Positions 25,090-37,085 of a DNA stretch of 64,000 bases are shown here, piece by piece; positions within the stretch are counted from its first letter, which is position 1; the number at the start of each line of letters is the position of its first letter. The position numbers were made by a program, and so were the translations under genes. The notes below the pieces were generated by a model. That model saw only the letters and a program-made list of their open reading frames with translations, had not been told where the DNA came from and did no database searches. Location: positions 7,440,001 through 7,504,000 of the forward strand of contig JAJKFH010001865.1 in the NCBI GenBank assembly GCA_023333565.1. Direction: 5' to 3'. Source of the stretch: Puffinus mauretanicus (lineage: Eukaryota; Chordata; Aves; Procellariiformes; Procellariidae).

Positions 25090-27200
25090 ATTCTTTCTCT
25101 TTCTTCCTCTGTTTCATTACTATGCTTTTTGCTGCTTCTTAATCTGCCTTCTTGCACCTGATTTTAACAAGAAAAACACGGGACAATTCAGAAAGTCATG
25201 TAGACCTCATGGAGGCTTTCCTTAGTTTAGCCTTTTAATTAATTTTTACCATGTAAGACAACAGTATCACGCAAACAAGCCTGTGCGGTTGATTTGAATA
25301 CATTACAGTTTTCTTTAGTCAATACGTATATACTTCAAATGAGAAAAAACAATGTTTGAGTCTATTTACAATATGGGTTGTAATTAGATTATTAGGGATG
25401 TAACAAACCCCCGAATTCCCAGATCCTGCTTTTGAGGTAAGAACAAAAAGAAGGAACAGGCAAATGCTGAATAAGGACGCTGGTTCTCCAGCTATGATGA
25501 ACCGAACTACAGCTCCTAGGGATAGACACTACTGCCTCCACCTGCCCGCCTCTTCTTCCCTCCGTGGTCTCTGCCTCTTTGTGAACAGGGACGAAAGGCG
25601 AGACAGGCCACGGCTTTGCGGGCAGGGCTCACAGCCCCTTACAGTAACTGCAGCTGTTGCTGAGGTCGGGTATTTGCTGGTCTGCTAAGGGCTGGGGCTG
25701 ACAAGTTTTCTTGTCCCTGCTGCCAACCACACTTTGTGATGAACGTCAGAAAGACAGACAGACAACCATGGCCAGCACTGAAACAGGGTGACTTTCCTTC
25801 TCCTCCTGCGATCCCAGCAAAGCCAAGAGCCGGAGCACAGAGATCATCCAGCTAATGCATCTTCAGCCCCAGAGGTGGGGAAATCAAGCTGATAAAGCAG
25901 TCCATAAAGCAGCTATCGACTAATGGACATGACCCCGTTTAAATGCAATGTTATTCCTGGTTGGTTCTTGTACCGCGTGTTTATAAAAGGTCCCTTTTTC
26001 ACTGTGAGAACCAGCGCAAAAGGAACTCGTTACCACACAGAGTTAATCATCTCCAGAGTTTTTTCAATTTCTGACTTTTTATATTCACTTATTTTTGGAA
26101 GGCAGGGCAAGGGGAATATTTAATAGGTGTTTTTGAAGACATGCTTCACATTTAAGGCTTTGTTGAGATTTTCAATTAAAACAGAATAAACCTTTTGGGA
26201 TGAAAACAAATGTGCCTCTTAATTGGCATGGTACATTATACACAAATAAACACATTGTATTGCCTACATTGCAAAAGCCAAGAGGATATTCGTTAAGTAT
26301 TCCCTAGCAAGTACCATGGTGCCTTGTTTTCTAACTCACTGCTATGCTGATAGATCAGTTTTCAAATACTCATTAAGTGAGGTCATTAACATTTCTGTCA
26401 TTTCTGTCTTAGCTTTATAAACCAATGAAGTTCAAGTACGTTCTCTCCTTTAAAAAGACTAAGAATTAAGAATAATAAAATACATATTCTTAGGTCTTTG
26501 TCTTTTCTATGGCTATTTGGTCAAACAATCTAATCATGGCAGAATTTTCTACTAGAGCAAGTCAAGCTCCCATCATCTGAATGTCAAGAATTTCATTACT
26601 GCTCCATTAATGTCTTGAGTGCCAATCTGGAGAGATCTCTTGCCACTGCTATCGGTACCAAAGAATGACTTCTCTGCTAAATTTTGGCTTGCTGGCAGTT
26701 TTCATTTCTGGCAGAAATGTGGTCGTCAAGCACCTAAGCAGGGAGACTGGGATCAGGGATGCTGCTGACGTGGAAAGCAAAGCAAGCTGGTTCTCATGGC
26801 CAGCAGGGGGAGGAAACTGCCCCTGGGATTTGTCAGGCGCGCGGCAAAAGCAACCGAAAGGCGCACCTTTTCCTGCTGCTAAGGCTTTTCAGAGACTTAG
26901 AGCCCTCAATTGTAACAGTAGTCATACTGACTTAGTTTGAGAAAACGATGCGTTTAAGTTGTTTTTTCCTAAAATACCGTAAATATGGTGAAATACTATG
27001 TAATAAAACTTTACTTAGTTCATACATATAAAATAATTTAATAATTGCATGTCCTCTTCTTGTTAATATTGCATATTACCTTATTTCAAAATGAATCCTA
27101 CTATTTTTAGTAGGACTAAATGCATAGTAAGATATGATTTAGCATGAGTAAGTACAGAAAAATATTGCTCTAACTGAAAGGAACAAATCTATTCAAAGCA
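25090..27200. other. Intergenic spacer between two CR1 copies
   Basis: No gene recognised. A more GC-rich patch (about 25480-25900) carries a 74-codon open frame with no known domain; it could be a regulatory element or a non-coding exon. The rest is AT-rich. Confidence 0.6.
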
Positions 27201-27204
27201 ACTC

Positions 27205-28240
27205 TTCCACAGCATTCTCCTAGAGAAACTGGCGGCTCATGGCTTAGACAGGTACACTCTTCGCTGGGTAAAAAACTGGCTGGACAGCCAAGCCCAGAGA
27301 GTTGTGGTGAACGGAGTTAAATCCAGTTGGTGGCCGGTCATGAGCGGTGTTCCCCAGGGCTCAGTATTGGGGCCGGTCCTGTTCAATATCTTTATCAATG
27401 ATCTGGACGAGGGGATCGAGTGCTCCCTCAGTAAGTTTGCAGATGACACCAAGCTGGGTGGGAGTGTTGATCTGCTGGAGGGTAGGAAGGCTCTGCAGAG
27501 GGACCTGGACAGGCTGGATCGATGGGCTGAGGCCAATTGTATGAGATTCAACAAGGCCAAGTGCCGGGTCCTGCACTTCGGCCACAACAACCCCAGGCAA
27601 CGCTACAGGCTTGGGGAAGAGTGGCTGGAAAGCTGCCCAGAGGAAAAGGACCTGGGGGTGCTGGTCGACAGCCAGCTGAACATGAGCCGGCAGTGTGCCC
27701 AGGTGGCCAAGAAGGCCAATGGCATCCTGGCCTGTATCAGAACTAGTGTGGCCAGCAGGAGCAGGGAGGTGATCATGCCCCTGTACTCGGCACTGGTGAG
27801 GCCGCACCTCGAACACTGTGTTCAGTTTTGGGCCCCTCACTACAAGAAGGACATGGAGGTGCTGGAGCGTGTCCAGAGGAGGGCAGCGAAGCTGGTGAAG
27901 GGCCTGGAGCACAAGTCTTATGAGGAGCGGCTGAGGGAACTGGGACTGTTTAGTCTGGAGAAGAGGAGGCTGAGGGGAGACCTCATCGTGCTCTACAACT
28001 ACCTGACAGGAGGTTTGTAGTGAGGTGGGTGTTGGTCTCTTCTCCCAAGTAACAAGTGATAGGACGAGAGGAAATGGCCTCAAGTTGCCCCAGGGGAGGT
28101 TTCGACTGGACATTAGGAGAAATTTCTTTACTGAAAGAGTGGTCAGGCCTTGGACCAGGCTGCCCAGGGAAGTGGTGGAGTCACCATCCCTGGAAGTATT
28201 TAAAAGACGTGTAGATGTGGCGCTTAGGGACATGGTGTAG
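27205..28240 (+). pseudogene. CR1 ORF2 fragment (reverse transcriptase), one frameshift
   Basis: The open frame from about 27205 reads [29 protein letters not shown], and then the catalytic FADDTK motif (27436-27453). It continues through the thumb region ([19 protein letters not shown]) and ends at a TAG at 28018-28020. The expected continuation ([19 protein letters not shown] to the C-terminus) is intact in another frame, ending at 28240. The break maps to a T run at 28014-28016, where one extra T explains both the stop and the frame change. The endonuclease and the first reverse-transcriptase motifs are absent because of the 5' truncation, so it cannot be active. Confidence 0.93.
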
Positions 28241-28328
28241 TGGGCATGGTGGTGTTGGGTTTACGGTTGGACTCGATGATCTTAGAGGTATTTTCCAACC
28301 TTAATGATTTTATGATTCTATGGTTCTA
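27205..28328 (+). mobile_element. 5'-truncated CR1 LINE retrotransposon
   Basis: CR1 elements are the dominant bird non-LTR retrotransposons and are usually truncated at the 5' end. This copy joins AT-rich flank near 27205. It carries the C-terminal half of the reverse transcriptase region and ends near 28328 with the typical CR1 3' text (GACTCGATGATCTTAGAGG, then TATGATTCTATGGTTCTA, a decayed form of the 8-bp terminal repeat). Its coding quality is far better than that of the CR1 at 23.9 kb, so it is younger. As usual for CR1, no target duplication is evident. Confidence 0.95.
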
Positions 28329-30329
28329 ACTAGACAGCATAACACATACTTACATCTTGGCCTCTAATAAACTCCAAATAAGAATATGAAAGAAGAGAAA
28401 AAGAAACATAAATCGTTTAAATGTCAACTTGATACTCAAAGAGAGGTATTGTGTGCGCTCACATTAAATTCAGAAGGTAAGGAAAGAAGAAATTTAGTGG
28501 GGTTCGCATCTTGTTGGAACAATTAATAAAAATATATTTGACATTTGACGACAATAATGTGAGTTCTTCCCATAGTACCTTTTATGGATATTGTATCTTG
28601 TATCTCTCATTCTGAGCAAGTATTCAGGATGACTTCCTCATGTATCTTCTGACATTGTTTTTTCCACACGTTTATGTTCATTGTGGGGAAAAAACACAGG
28701 AAATGGGATGTACGGCACAAAAGCAAGTTCCATGGAGGAGCTGTTTGAAATACAGCTTGACTGCACCTTTTTAAGTGATAACTGGTTAGATTTAAGAGTT
28801 GGCATGGGTTTTAACTGCAATTAGGACTAAAGCTCACTACAGCTTGCGGTCAGGCACATGAACTTAGGGTCAGGACCAGTTTTGGGGTGGTGTATAGGTA
28901 GCCCTCAGCTCTACTAACCGAAAAGGTAGAAGTGATGCAACAGCTAAATGTCCACTAGATGCCAGGCTTCCTTTGCGGAGCAGAGCAGTTGCGCCGGCTT
29001 TCCACGCTCTTTATACAGATGGCCTCTCTGTTCGCTCTCTCACTAATGTAGTGGACACAAGCTCTAGTGTTTAGCACCAAATCCTGATCCCGTCCAGGTT
29101 CAATGGCAAGCCCTCCGGATTTATCCCTGGTATCTCCCAGAAATTTTTGAGAGGGAAAACACTTTTCAGAAGGATTAAAAATAGGAGTTATCAGTAAGAA
29201 GAACTGGGGGTTTTCTGTGTCCCTCTTTTCTGTATCAGCAGAAAGCTCCCAGTGAAGAGAACAGGATGAGTTTTGTGATTGACATACTCAATCAGCAAAC
29301 AAACCTAGTTGAACAGTGGCAAGGAAGATTGCTGACTCTGCCTCCTGTGCTCCTGGTGCCGTCATCGACAGGTAGGTGACCTCCAACCTCTGGCTGTCAT
29401 CAAATAGGCCAGGCAGCAGCTCAAAATATTGACTTAAAACTACATTGGGGCAATATTTGTTTTCTGATTATCTCGCTTCTGTAGTTGAGAGAGGCTTCCA
29501 GGGTGCAAGCATCCCTCTACGCGGGGGGAGCAGGGGATGACGGGCCAGTAGTTTTCTCACCACCAGCAGTGCCTGGGGCAGGGCATGCTCCATCTCACAT
29601 GATGGGCCAGCCAGATGTGCCCGGCGTGGGGCACACCATGCTCCAGCAGGACTGCACACCTCTCCAGGAGGTCACTGCCGTTTATGGTGCTACTCCCTCA
29701 GGCTGGCACAAATTCAAGCTTTTTTGTTGGGATTTGGGTTACCTCTAAGAGAATGGCATGGTGATTGGAAGCCACATGGGCTCTGATTTCTGAAGAGACC
29801 AGAGCGCTTGTTGTCTTATTAAGTGGCGGGTCTGGTGGTCTGATTCCTTCATCATTAGTTCAGCTCAGTAGTTGTTTGCTGTGAGTAGGCACCTTAATTT
29901 CAAAGGGCTGCTTGCAGGAGAAGAAAATACCTGATTTGACCAAGGGCCTCTGGCAAGTTAGAAGCTACACTAGTTCAATTACCTATTGCTAGCCTAGAGC
30001 ATTAACTATTCAAAAATGCCTACCTATATTATTCAGAAAGCCCTTTCTTGAATTCAAAATAGGGTAACAGATATGAAATCTTTCTGGAAAACAAAACAGA
30101 CCAATTAATTTGAGAAAATCACTACTGGAAAATACTAACAACTGCTTTCTTCTGTCTAGGGTAACATAATACAAATTGCTACTCTGCAACGAACACATTT
30201 TCTTTAGCTTAATTTAAAAAAAAAAAAAAGAAACTTCTTTCATTCATTCATTAAAATGAACTTCGGTGAGCAGACCAGTTTACAAATATTTAGTATTCGT
30301 ATCCGTATTTCTCCTCTCAGCTCTCAGAT

Positions 30330-30845
30330 TTTGCCTCTAGCTCTGCAGGCCGTGTGTAGCTTTATGGCTTGATTTGCAGAGAGCATCCTGCACAGCTCCC
30401 ACAGACTCCGAGCGAGATCCAGGCGCTTGAGGGTTTTGAGAAAATCACTCGGAGCGGAGCAGTTTTCTGCTCACCTACCAGCTCTTCCCGATAATCCTGC
30501 CATACACTACACGCTGGAAACAATTAGAGGGGATAGAGTAGGGCTCTCTGCCACTTTGCCTGTCATCAGCTTCCCTGTTGAGATCAAGTTGCATAAATGT
30601 TAATGGTCTGGCCCGTCTCGTGCTCATCATTGTCGCATCCCTAAACCCAGCAAAACTCTGCGGTATTGAGTCAAGAGTAATCGGCGTATGTGAAAGGATT
30701 GCTGCGGTATTAAGCTTTGTCAGCACCGTGAGCTGGAGATTTATTTTAGAACTCAATTTTCCTTGTGAGTAAAGAGTAAAAGCGATAAAATTGGCTACTA
30801 GTATCACATACAGGAGAAAACGTTCTTCTCTAAACACGTTAGAGG
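30330..30845. promoter_or_regulatory. Candidate conserved non-coding element
   Basis: About 500 bases of complex, non-repetitive sequence with numerous CpG dinucleotides in an otherwise CpG-poor region, plus CAATTAGA, CATTGT and GCATAAAT-type motifs. A 120-codon minus frame crosses it without any recognisable domain, and the plus strand is also partly open, so coding is doubtful. The regulatory role is inferred from texture only. Confidence 0.35.
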
Positions 30846-33249
30846 TACCAGCCGTTCTACACTGGGCAGATCCTGGTAGATAGAGACATTTCTTTATTCA
30901 TGTATCTCAGTGAGTGGTAAATGAGGCATGCTCACAGAAGTTATTTGGGATGGAAATGAGTCTAATTAGTCTATCCAACTTAGGAATAGCACTGTGAGGC
31001 AAGTCTGGGGAAGATGGGAGTTAGCAACAGAAACAGCAGTGGAGAAACAGAGTTATGCGCTTTCCGCAGTTAAGCAGAATATTTATTTGAGGTTTCATTT
31101 GACAGAATAAACAATAGATAAGGGAACAGTTCAAGCAAGCAAACGTTTCTAAGAAACTAGTTTAAAAACATTCTTATTTTAATTGCAGGGTCTATAAGTA
31201 GCCTCCTACATATTCCTACATTAGTTTTCAACTTCATAATTTGTTGTACAGTAAACAGTAAAAAGCTACTCAGTTACTTCAGAGCTTTCTGAATGGGGCA
31301 GGGGCAGATATGCTCCAAACTTAAATTATACTAATAAAAATTGGTGTCTTTTAAGGTTAGCAAGGGCGTAACAATGATTCTAAAATAAGTTGCTAGAATA
31401 TGCACATGTATTTTATATACTGCCAAATCTTTTAATCTGCGAGAATCACATCTAGTAATGAATCACATTCTTGCAGTGAATAATTCAGCCCTTGACGCCA
31501 ACCTCTGAGGGAGAATATTGTGGTCGTGGTGTCTGAACACTGTGGTAGCTATGGCTACCTATATAATTCTTAGCAATGGAAAAAAAAGTGACAATGACAT
31601 TAAATTTAATCAGGTTCCCCTTTTCTGTGGTTCCCACTGGGATGAGCCACTAGTGTCTTGCCTTAAATATTCAAAGCCTTCAAAGTTTGCATGTGTTCAT
31701 ATACTGGGACAATATCCTGCTAATACAGAACAATGGATCTGTCATGTATTTCTCCTGTGAGTAGCCGTAAGTCTGAATTTAGTTAGTATAGGGTATTATG
31801 ATTGCTGCTTCTTTAGTGATTGTCTTTACATTAGTCTTCACTTAGAAGGAAGAAGAGCAGTAATGAAATGTAGGCAAAAATACAATGAAGTTGGCTATTT
31901 TGGTTTGGAAATATGGAGCAAAGGACTGTGTCTTCTTAAAAAGATCCAGCTTTATTTCCAGTCACACTTCATCTGATATGAATGAGCTGGTACTACATAT
32001 CACATGGCTGAATACATTTGGGAAACACGACCTAATATGTATTTAGGAAAGAGAGCTTAGAATCAAACTAGAGTAGTTAAATGCACAAATTATTTGAATT
32101 TTCATTTGGTAAAGTTCATAAGTACTTTTTGTGTTTTGTTTACAGAGCAGTGAAAATGTGACTTTCATTAAGTTACTAGTGCAGGAACTTTCATTTGGAT
32201 TTCCTTAATCTGCAGTAAAAGTCAGTATTGAAAAGGTTGAGACTGACTATAAATATTTGTGAGTATTTATTTGAAGTAGACATTTAAAAACATAGTCCTT
32301 AAAAACCATTTGTTTTGTTTATTTTTAAGTGGGAAAGGAAAAAAGAAAGGATATTTTTTGCCATGGATTTGGAGGTAAAAGTTTCACAGCAGGTAAATAT
32401 GTGACAGTGAAAAGCTGGTGCCTGTAACTCTTACATTTAACAGAAAATTGTTCCCGCCGTTCGTGATTAGAAAATGATCGGATCTGTGATGATTTTTATA
32501 TTCTTTCTCTGACTTTTTGGTAGCTTAATGATGCTTATCTCTGTTTGTTTGGCATAGTAAGTGCCAGCCTGTTCTTAATACTTTGTCAGAGAATCAAAGC
32601 CACGATTTGGAAAGTGTCCCTAGTAAAGTGTATCTTCTCTCACACACATACTCACAAAGGAGTTCCAGTAAGTAAGAGAACACATAAGCACCTGCCGCTA
32701 TTTCCACATACAAACCAAAGCATTTGAGAAGGTGACTACCTCTGTATGCCACATTCTTACAATCTGTATCTTATTAAATGATGTGCAAATAGATACCTAT
32801 TTGTCCTATTGGAACTCAAACTAAAGAAAATGCCACTCTCTTCTACAATACAGTACATCATAAATGAAACAGGATGTTATCCACCTTTATTTGCTTTTCT
32901 AGGTTATTATATGCTCGTATATGCTACTCGTGATCTTGCTGCCTGAATGCTCCTCATAGCTATGATGTGTTCATGTGAAAAAAAAGTTTCTTTCTCTTGC
33001 CCTTTCTTTCCTCCATTCAGAACAGATCAAGGACCCAGCTTTATTTTATTTTGTTTAGGTAATTTAACATTGGAAAGTTAGATATATATTGATCATGTAG
33101 CAAAGACTACATGCTCTTCCTTTTATTTTTACATCGTAAAATCCATTCTCTAGGGAAAACAATTTCCAAAAAGCTTGTTTGAGCCACTGCAGTTTGCATC
33201 CTAGCTAGAAAAGAAAGCTCCATGCTATGATCAGGGACATCAGTCTCAT

Positions 33250-33270
33250 CAGCTTCGGTCCCCGAAGCTG
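33250..33270. repeat. Perfect 9-bp hairpin (CAGCTTCGG / CCGAAGCTG)
   Basis: Arms at 33250-33258 and 33262-33270 enclose a 3-base loop. It is CpG-containing in a CpG-poor setting. Confidence 0.8.
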
Positions 33271-36200
33271 CAGCACACTAGGTGTAATCTAACGGTAGAA
33301 GTAGACGTTTAAGTTTAATTGAAAATAATAGCATCTTTTTAGGCACAGTCTATCCCTAGGGGTCACAGAAATGCTTGCCCAAACAGTAGCAAGAGTAGGA
33401 CTGTCCATATTTCCCAGACATGCTTGCTTTCTCCACATGGAGATTTTCTCCAGGTGGGATGCAAAGACTTTGGCCTTTTGTCTAGATTTTTACAGGCTGC
33501 CCCACTTAGCGTGAGCCTCTTGTTTTGAATGCAAATTTCACACCAGTGGCTTTTACACATGCACAGACTGATGACACAGCATGCGTGCACTAGTTACAGT
33601 TCTTCCTCAATTTAACACACACATGAAGGTCGGATGTCTCGGGCTCCCCATGGATGTGTGCTGCATAGCACATGCTTCTATCCAGGAGATGCCAGATAAA
33701 AATGGCAAATCTGCTCAAGACCTCTGGTTACCTTTAAGGATGAAGAGAGGAGTGAATTCAACCTGCTCCTCTGTTCCTCCTTGCTCGTTACCCAGATGTT
33801 CTTGGTGATGATTGCCCAGCCCTGCTGCATGTAACACAGATTTTGGTTTGAGATCCATCTACATTTTAATCCTGTGTTTGGTCCTGTTGTATGGACACCA
33901 ATTCAGATTTTGAACAGGACTTGAGAAATTTATGTTTTTTAACATCTGTAGGACTAGTAATCCAGTTTTATTTTAACATATGTTTTACTTATAATTTTCC
34001 TTCAACCCCCCCTCACCAAAACCAACCTACCCCTCTTACTGCCACTTCAAAAGCTTTGCTTTGCAGATTGCATCACTGGTATGATAATGCCAGAAAAAAG
34101 GCTTAGGGGAATAATCACCGCAAACCCGTTGACACCACAAAGTGATGTCTGGTCTAATTAAGACCTAATAATGAGCTACATGTTAAGATACGGAGCAATA
34201 TGAAGCAAGTCAGGAAAACTGAAAGAGAGTTTTACCTCTTGCCGAGTCAGAGTTGTTAACGGGCCAGTCAAGTGCAAGAGGTGACATCTGCTTTGGCAAA
34301 ACAACTTTTGCGTCTCCAAAAAAGTGACACCCAAATTTAATCTATTTAAAGGAGTGCCAGATCTTTCTCTTAAACAGACCAGTAGCAAATAGCTGACTAG
34401 TAGTAGCAAGTTGAACAGATCAGAAGCAAATAAAGGGCTGGGCCAGTTGCTTAAAAATTACTGTGCCCCCAAAACTGCCCACATGCTTCCTACCTCTCTG
34501 CTGGCACCAGGGTTTCCCTGGGAGCTCGGAGGTGTAAGGTGAGTCAGCTCAGTTTGCTGATCCGACTGAGACCTAAAACGGATGGCAGGGGGAAAAATTC
34601 CCATTTCAGATTTAGTCTTGATGCAAGTAGATGGTGTGTTTTCCTTCATCTGTATCTTTTATGAATATTTGGAAGTGTATTAGCTAGTCATGGTGCTTTA
34701 AACAAATATTTTTATTAGCATTTCCCCCTGGAATAAGTAAAGGGCGAGTTCAAAGTAAATGACTATTAACAAGGCATTTCTTACCCAGCCACGTAGCAAA
34801 TCTATAATCTGGGACACTTAGATATGATAACTCCTGCTAGCCAGTATGTTCTTACGTGAACTCAAATGATAAAAAGGTGTTTCCCCACAGAAATTGTATA
34901 AACTGGTTTGGGAGCAGATATCACAGAGATTGAGAGGAACAAGAGTCTTCCAAAGAAGTGGTGACAACAGGAGGGTTCACTCACTGCCGGCAAGCTGTGA
35001 GCATCACACCTGAACCACAGAAATGCTAAGGGGAATTAGCATAATCATGACAATATATCATTAGAAAAACACTATTCTCTCTTCCCTGGACAGATCACAT
35101 CACTGACGGCCAGAACACCACTCCTAATTACTTGATGATCACTAATGGATACCTAGTTGACACAACTATACATCTTACAATGAATTTGTCATAAAGACTT
35201 TTTAGCTGTGTTTTTTTCCTGCAATAATGTATACTGATGATATAATCCATGCTGATAGGCTTAGTTCTCATTTGAAATTGAATATATACCACCAAGATCA
35301 AGAAAACAGCAAACTACAAAAAGAACAAATTTACTGTAAAAGAGAGTAGAAAAGCAGGTTGTGACAAAATGTTGTGCTCGATACAGAGAGACATAAATTC
35401 AAATATTGGGATATCAGTCTGAATTTTATCAGAGGTTCCTACAGCAATGGCTACAAGAAAGCATAAGTTACCATTATCAGTTTTTTCTAAAAATTAGTAG
35501 TGGGCCAAGAGAGAAATGTCAGGGACTTTTTCTTCCCTCTCCTCTTAAAAGTCAAGTCAGGATTTTAGCATTAATACAGAAATTACTTCAGAGTTAAACT
35601 TCTTTTGTGCATGTAGGGAAACAATGATGTTGCCATCATTTCTTTTCTTTCCGGTTACACAGTCAGATCTTAGTGCAAGGCTGTTTAAAAATGTATTTTT
35701 CCAAGTAACTGCATACTACTTTTACAAGAATACAACTGTGAAAATGTTTAAATCATCATTTAAAAAGTATGGATGCTGGATTCATTCTGCTATAGCATGA
35801 TACCTAAACTTATGTTTGATGCATGTTCTATTTCCAGTGACTACAAAGAATAATGCACATCGTTCACTTATCCTCATTTGACTCTTAAAATTACTTCACC
35901 GACTGTTTCATTATCATCATATTTAACTTCGACGTCCTAATGTGGGCCCAAGACTGAAATGAACATCAGTGTACATATATTTACACTCTAGGATCTGTAC
36001 ATGTCTGCATAAGTATTCAATCCCAATATATCAGCTTCACTCCTTGCATTTCCACAAGAGAGGCACAAAATGTTTTAGATAAAATATGCAAAGTGCTAAA
36101 CCTGGCAAATGTGATCCCCGAAGAGGTAGAAGCCAATGAGATGTACCCACAGCGACCACTTCCAAAGCATAGTAACAGTCTTTAAAATAGTCACATCATC

Positions 36201-36739
36201 AATAAAGCCATTTAAACCAGAGGGAAGTCTGATCGTCTCAAGATTTGTAGAAGAGCTGTGTTACTAAAATAACATTACCAATGGATAAAAAACCAAACAG
36301 GAATCAAGGCAGCTGACAAGAGTCAAGGGATTTCATCTTGACCAAATGGTCAGAGAAGATGTAGAGTCCAGCAGAAATGAGGGGCTGGATCCCCACCATC
36401 CCACAGTAGCTGAGGCACAGGATAATCTTATGTTATGTATAATACAGATTTCAGATTATATGGTTAATGGGCCACAAATTAACATTTTTGCCTTCAACTG
36501 CTTGCTCCTCCAGCCCTGTTGTAAAAAGCACGCATACCCCAGCTATCTTTTTGTATTTTAGGTGTATTCCCTTTTTCATGCAAACTCAGTCAATCTTATC
36601 TGAGTATGATTAAAATAGTGGTTGGCCAAAATTAAACACTCTTCCTTCGACTTTCTATATTAACCATGGGGAAACCACCTGACTCGCTTTCTGAGGTATA
36701 AAAATACTAACCAAATATGATGCTGCTACAAACTGAGGC

Positions 36740-37085
36740 TATGCAGGCTTAATGAAGGTGTGGTTTTTTATTGCTCGATTCCCTGGATCCCTGTGATAGC
36801 TCTCCAGGGGGGAGCACTGTAATAAAAAGGGTAAGCTGATACGGCCCTTTAGAATAACAATCTTAATTGCTTTATGCATCTCTTCCGTGGACTCGCCTCA
36901 GGGGAGCACACCCTGTTGGCAAACAGCAGATTCTGTAATAGAGGTATTAAATGGCGATTCCAAAGTGCACCAACTTGCGTGTGCCCAGCGGAGCCCGGTT
37001 GACCCTTTATCGGCTCAGCGCAGGGGTGATAAGGTTATTTATCGTCCTGTGGCACAGCAGGGTTAGTTGTAGCTAATTCCAAAAC
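36740..37085. promoter_or_regulatory. Candidate conserved non-coding element
   Basis: Complex sequence with retained CpG and several GATA-like sites in both directions (for example TGATAAGG and TTATCG near 37.03 kb). No plausible coding frame. The role is an inference. Confidence 0.35.

Noticed and set aside
27361..28233. Minus-strand open frame of 290 codons
   Set aside because: Antisense shadow of the CR1 reverse transcriptase.
30475..30837. 120-codon minus-strand frame with a hydrophobic start
   Set aside because: No recognisable homology and another frame open on the plus strand; better explained as a non-coding element.
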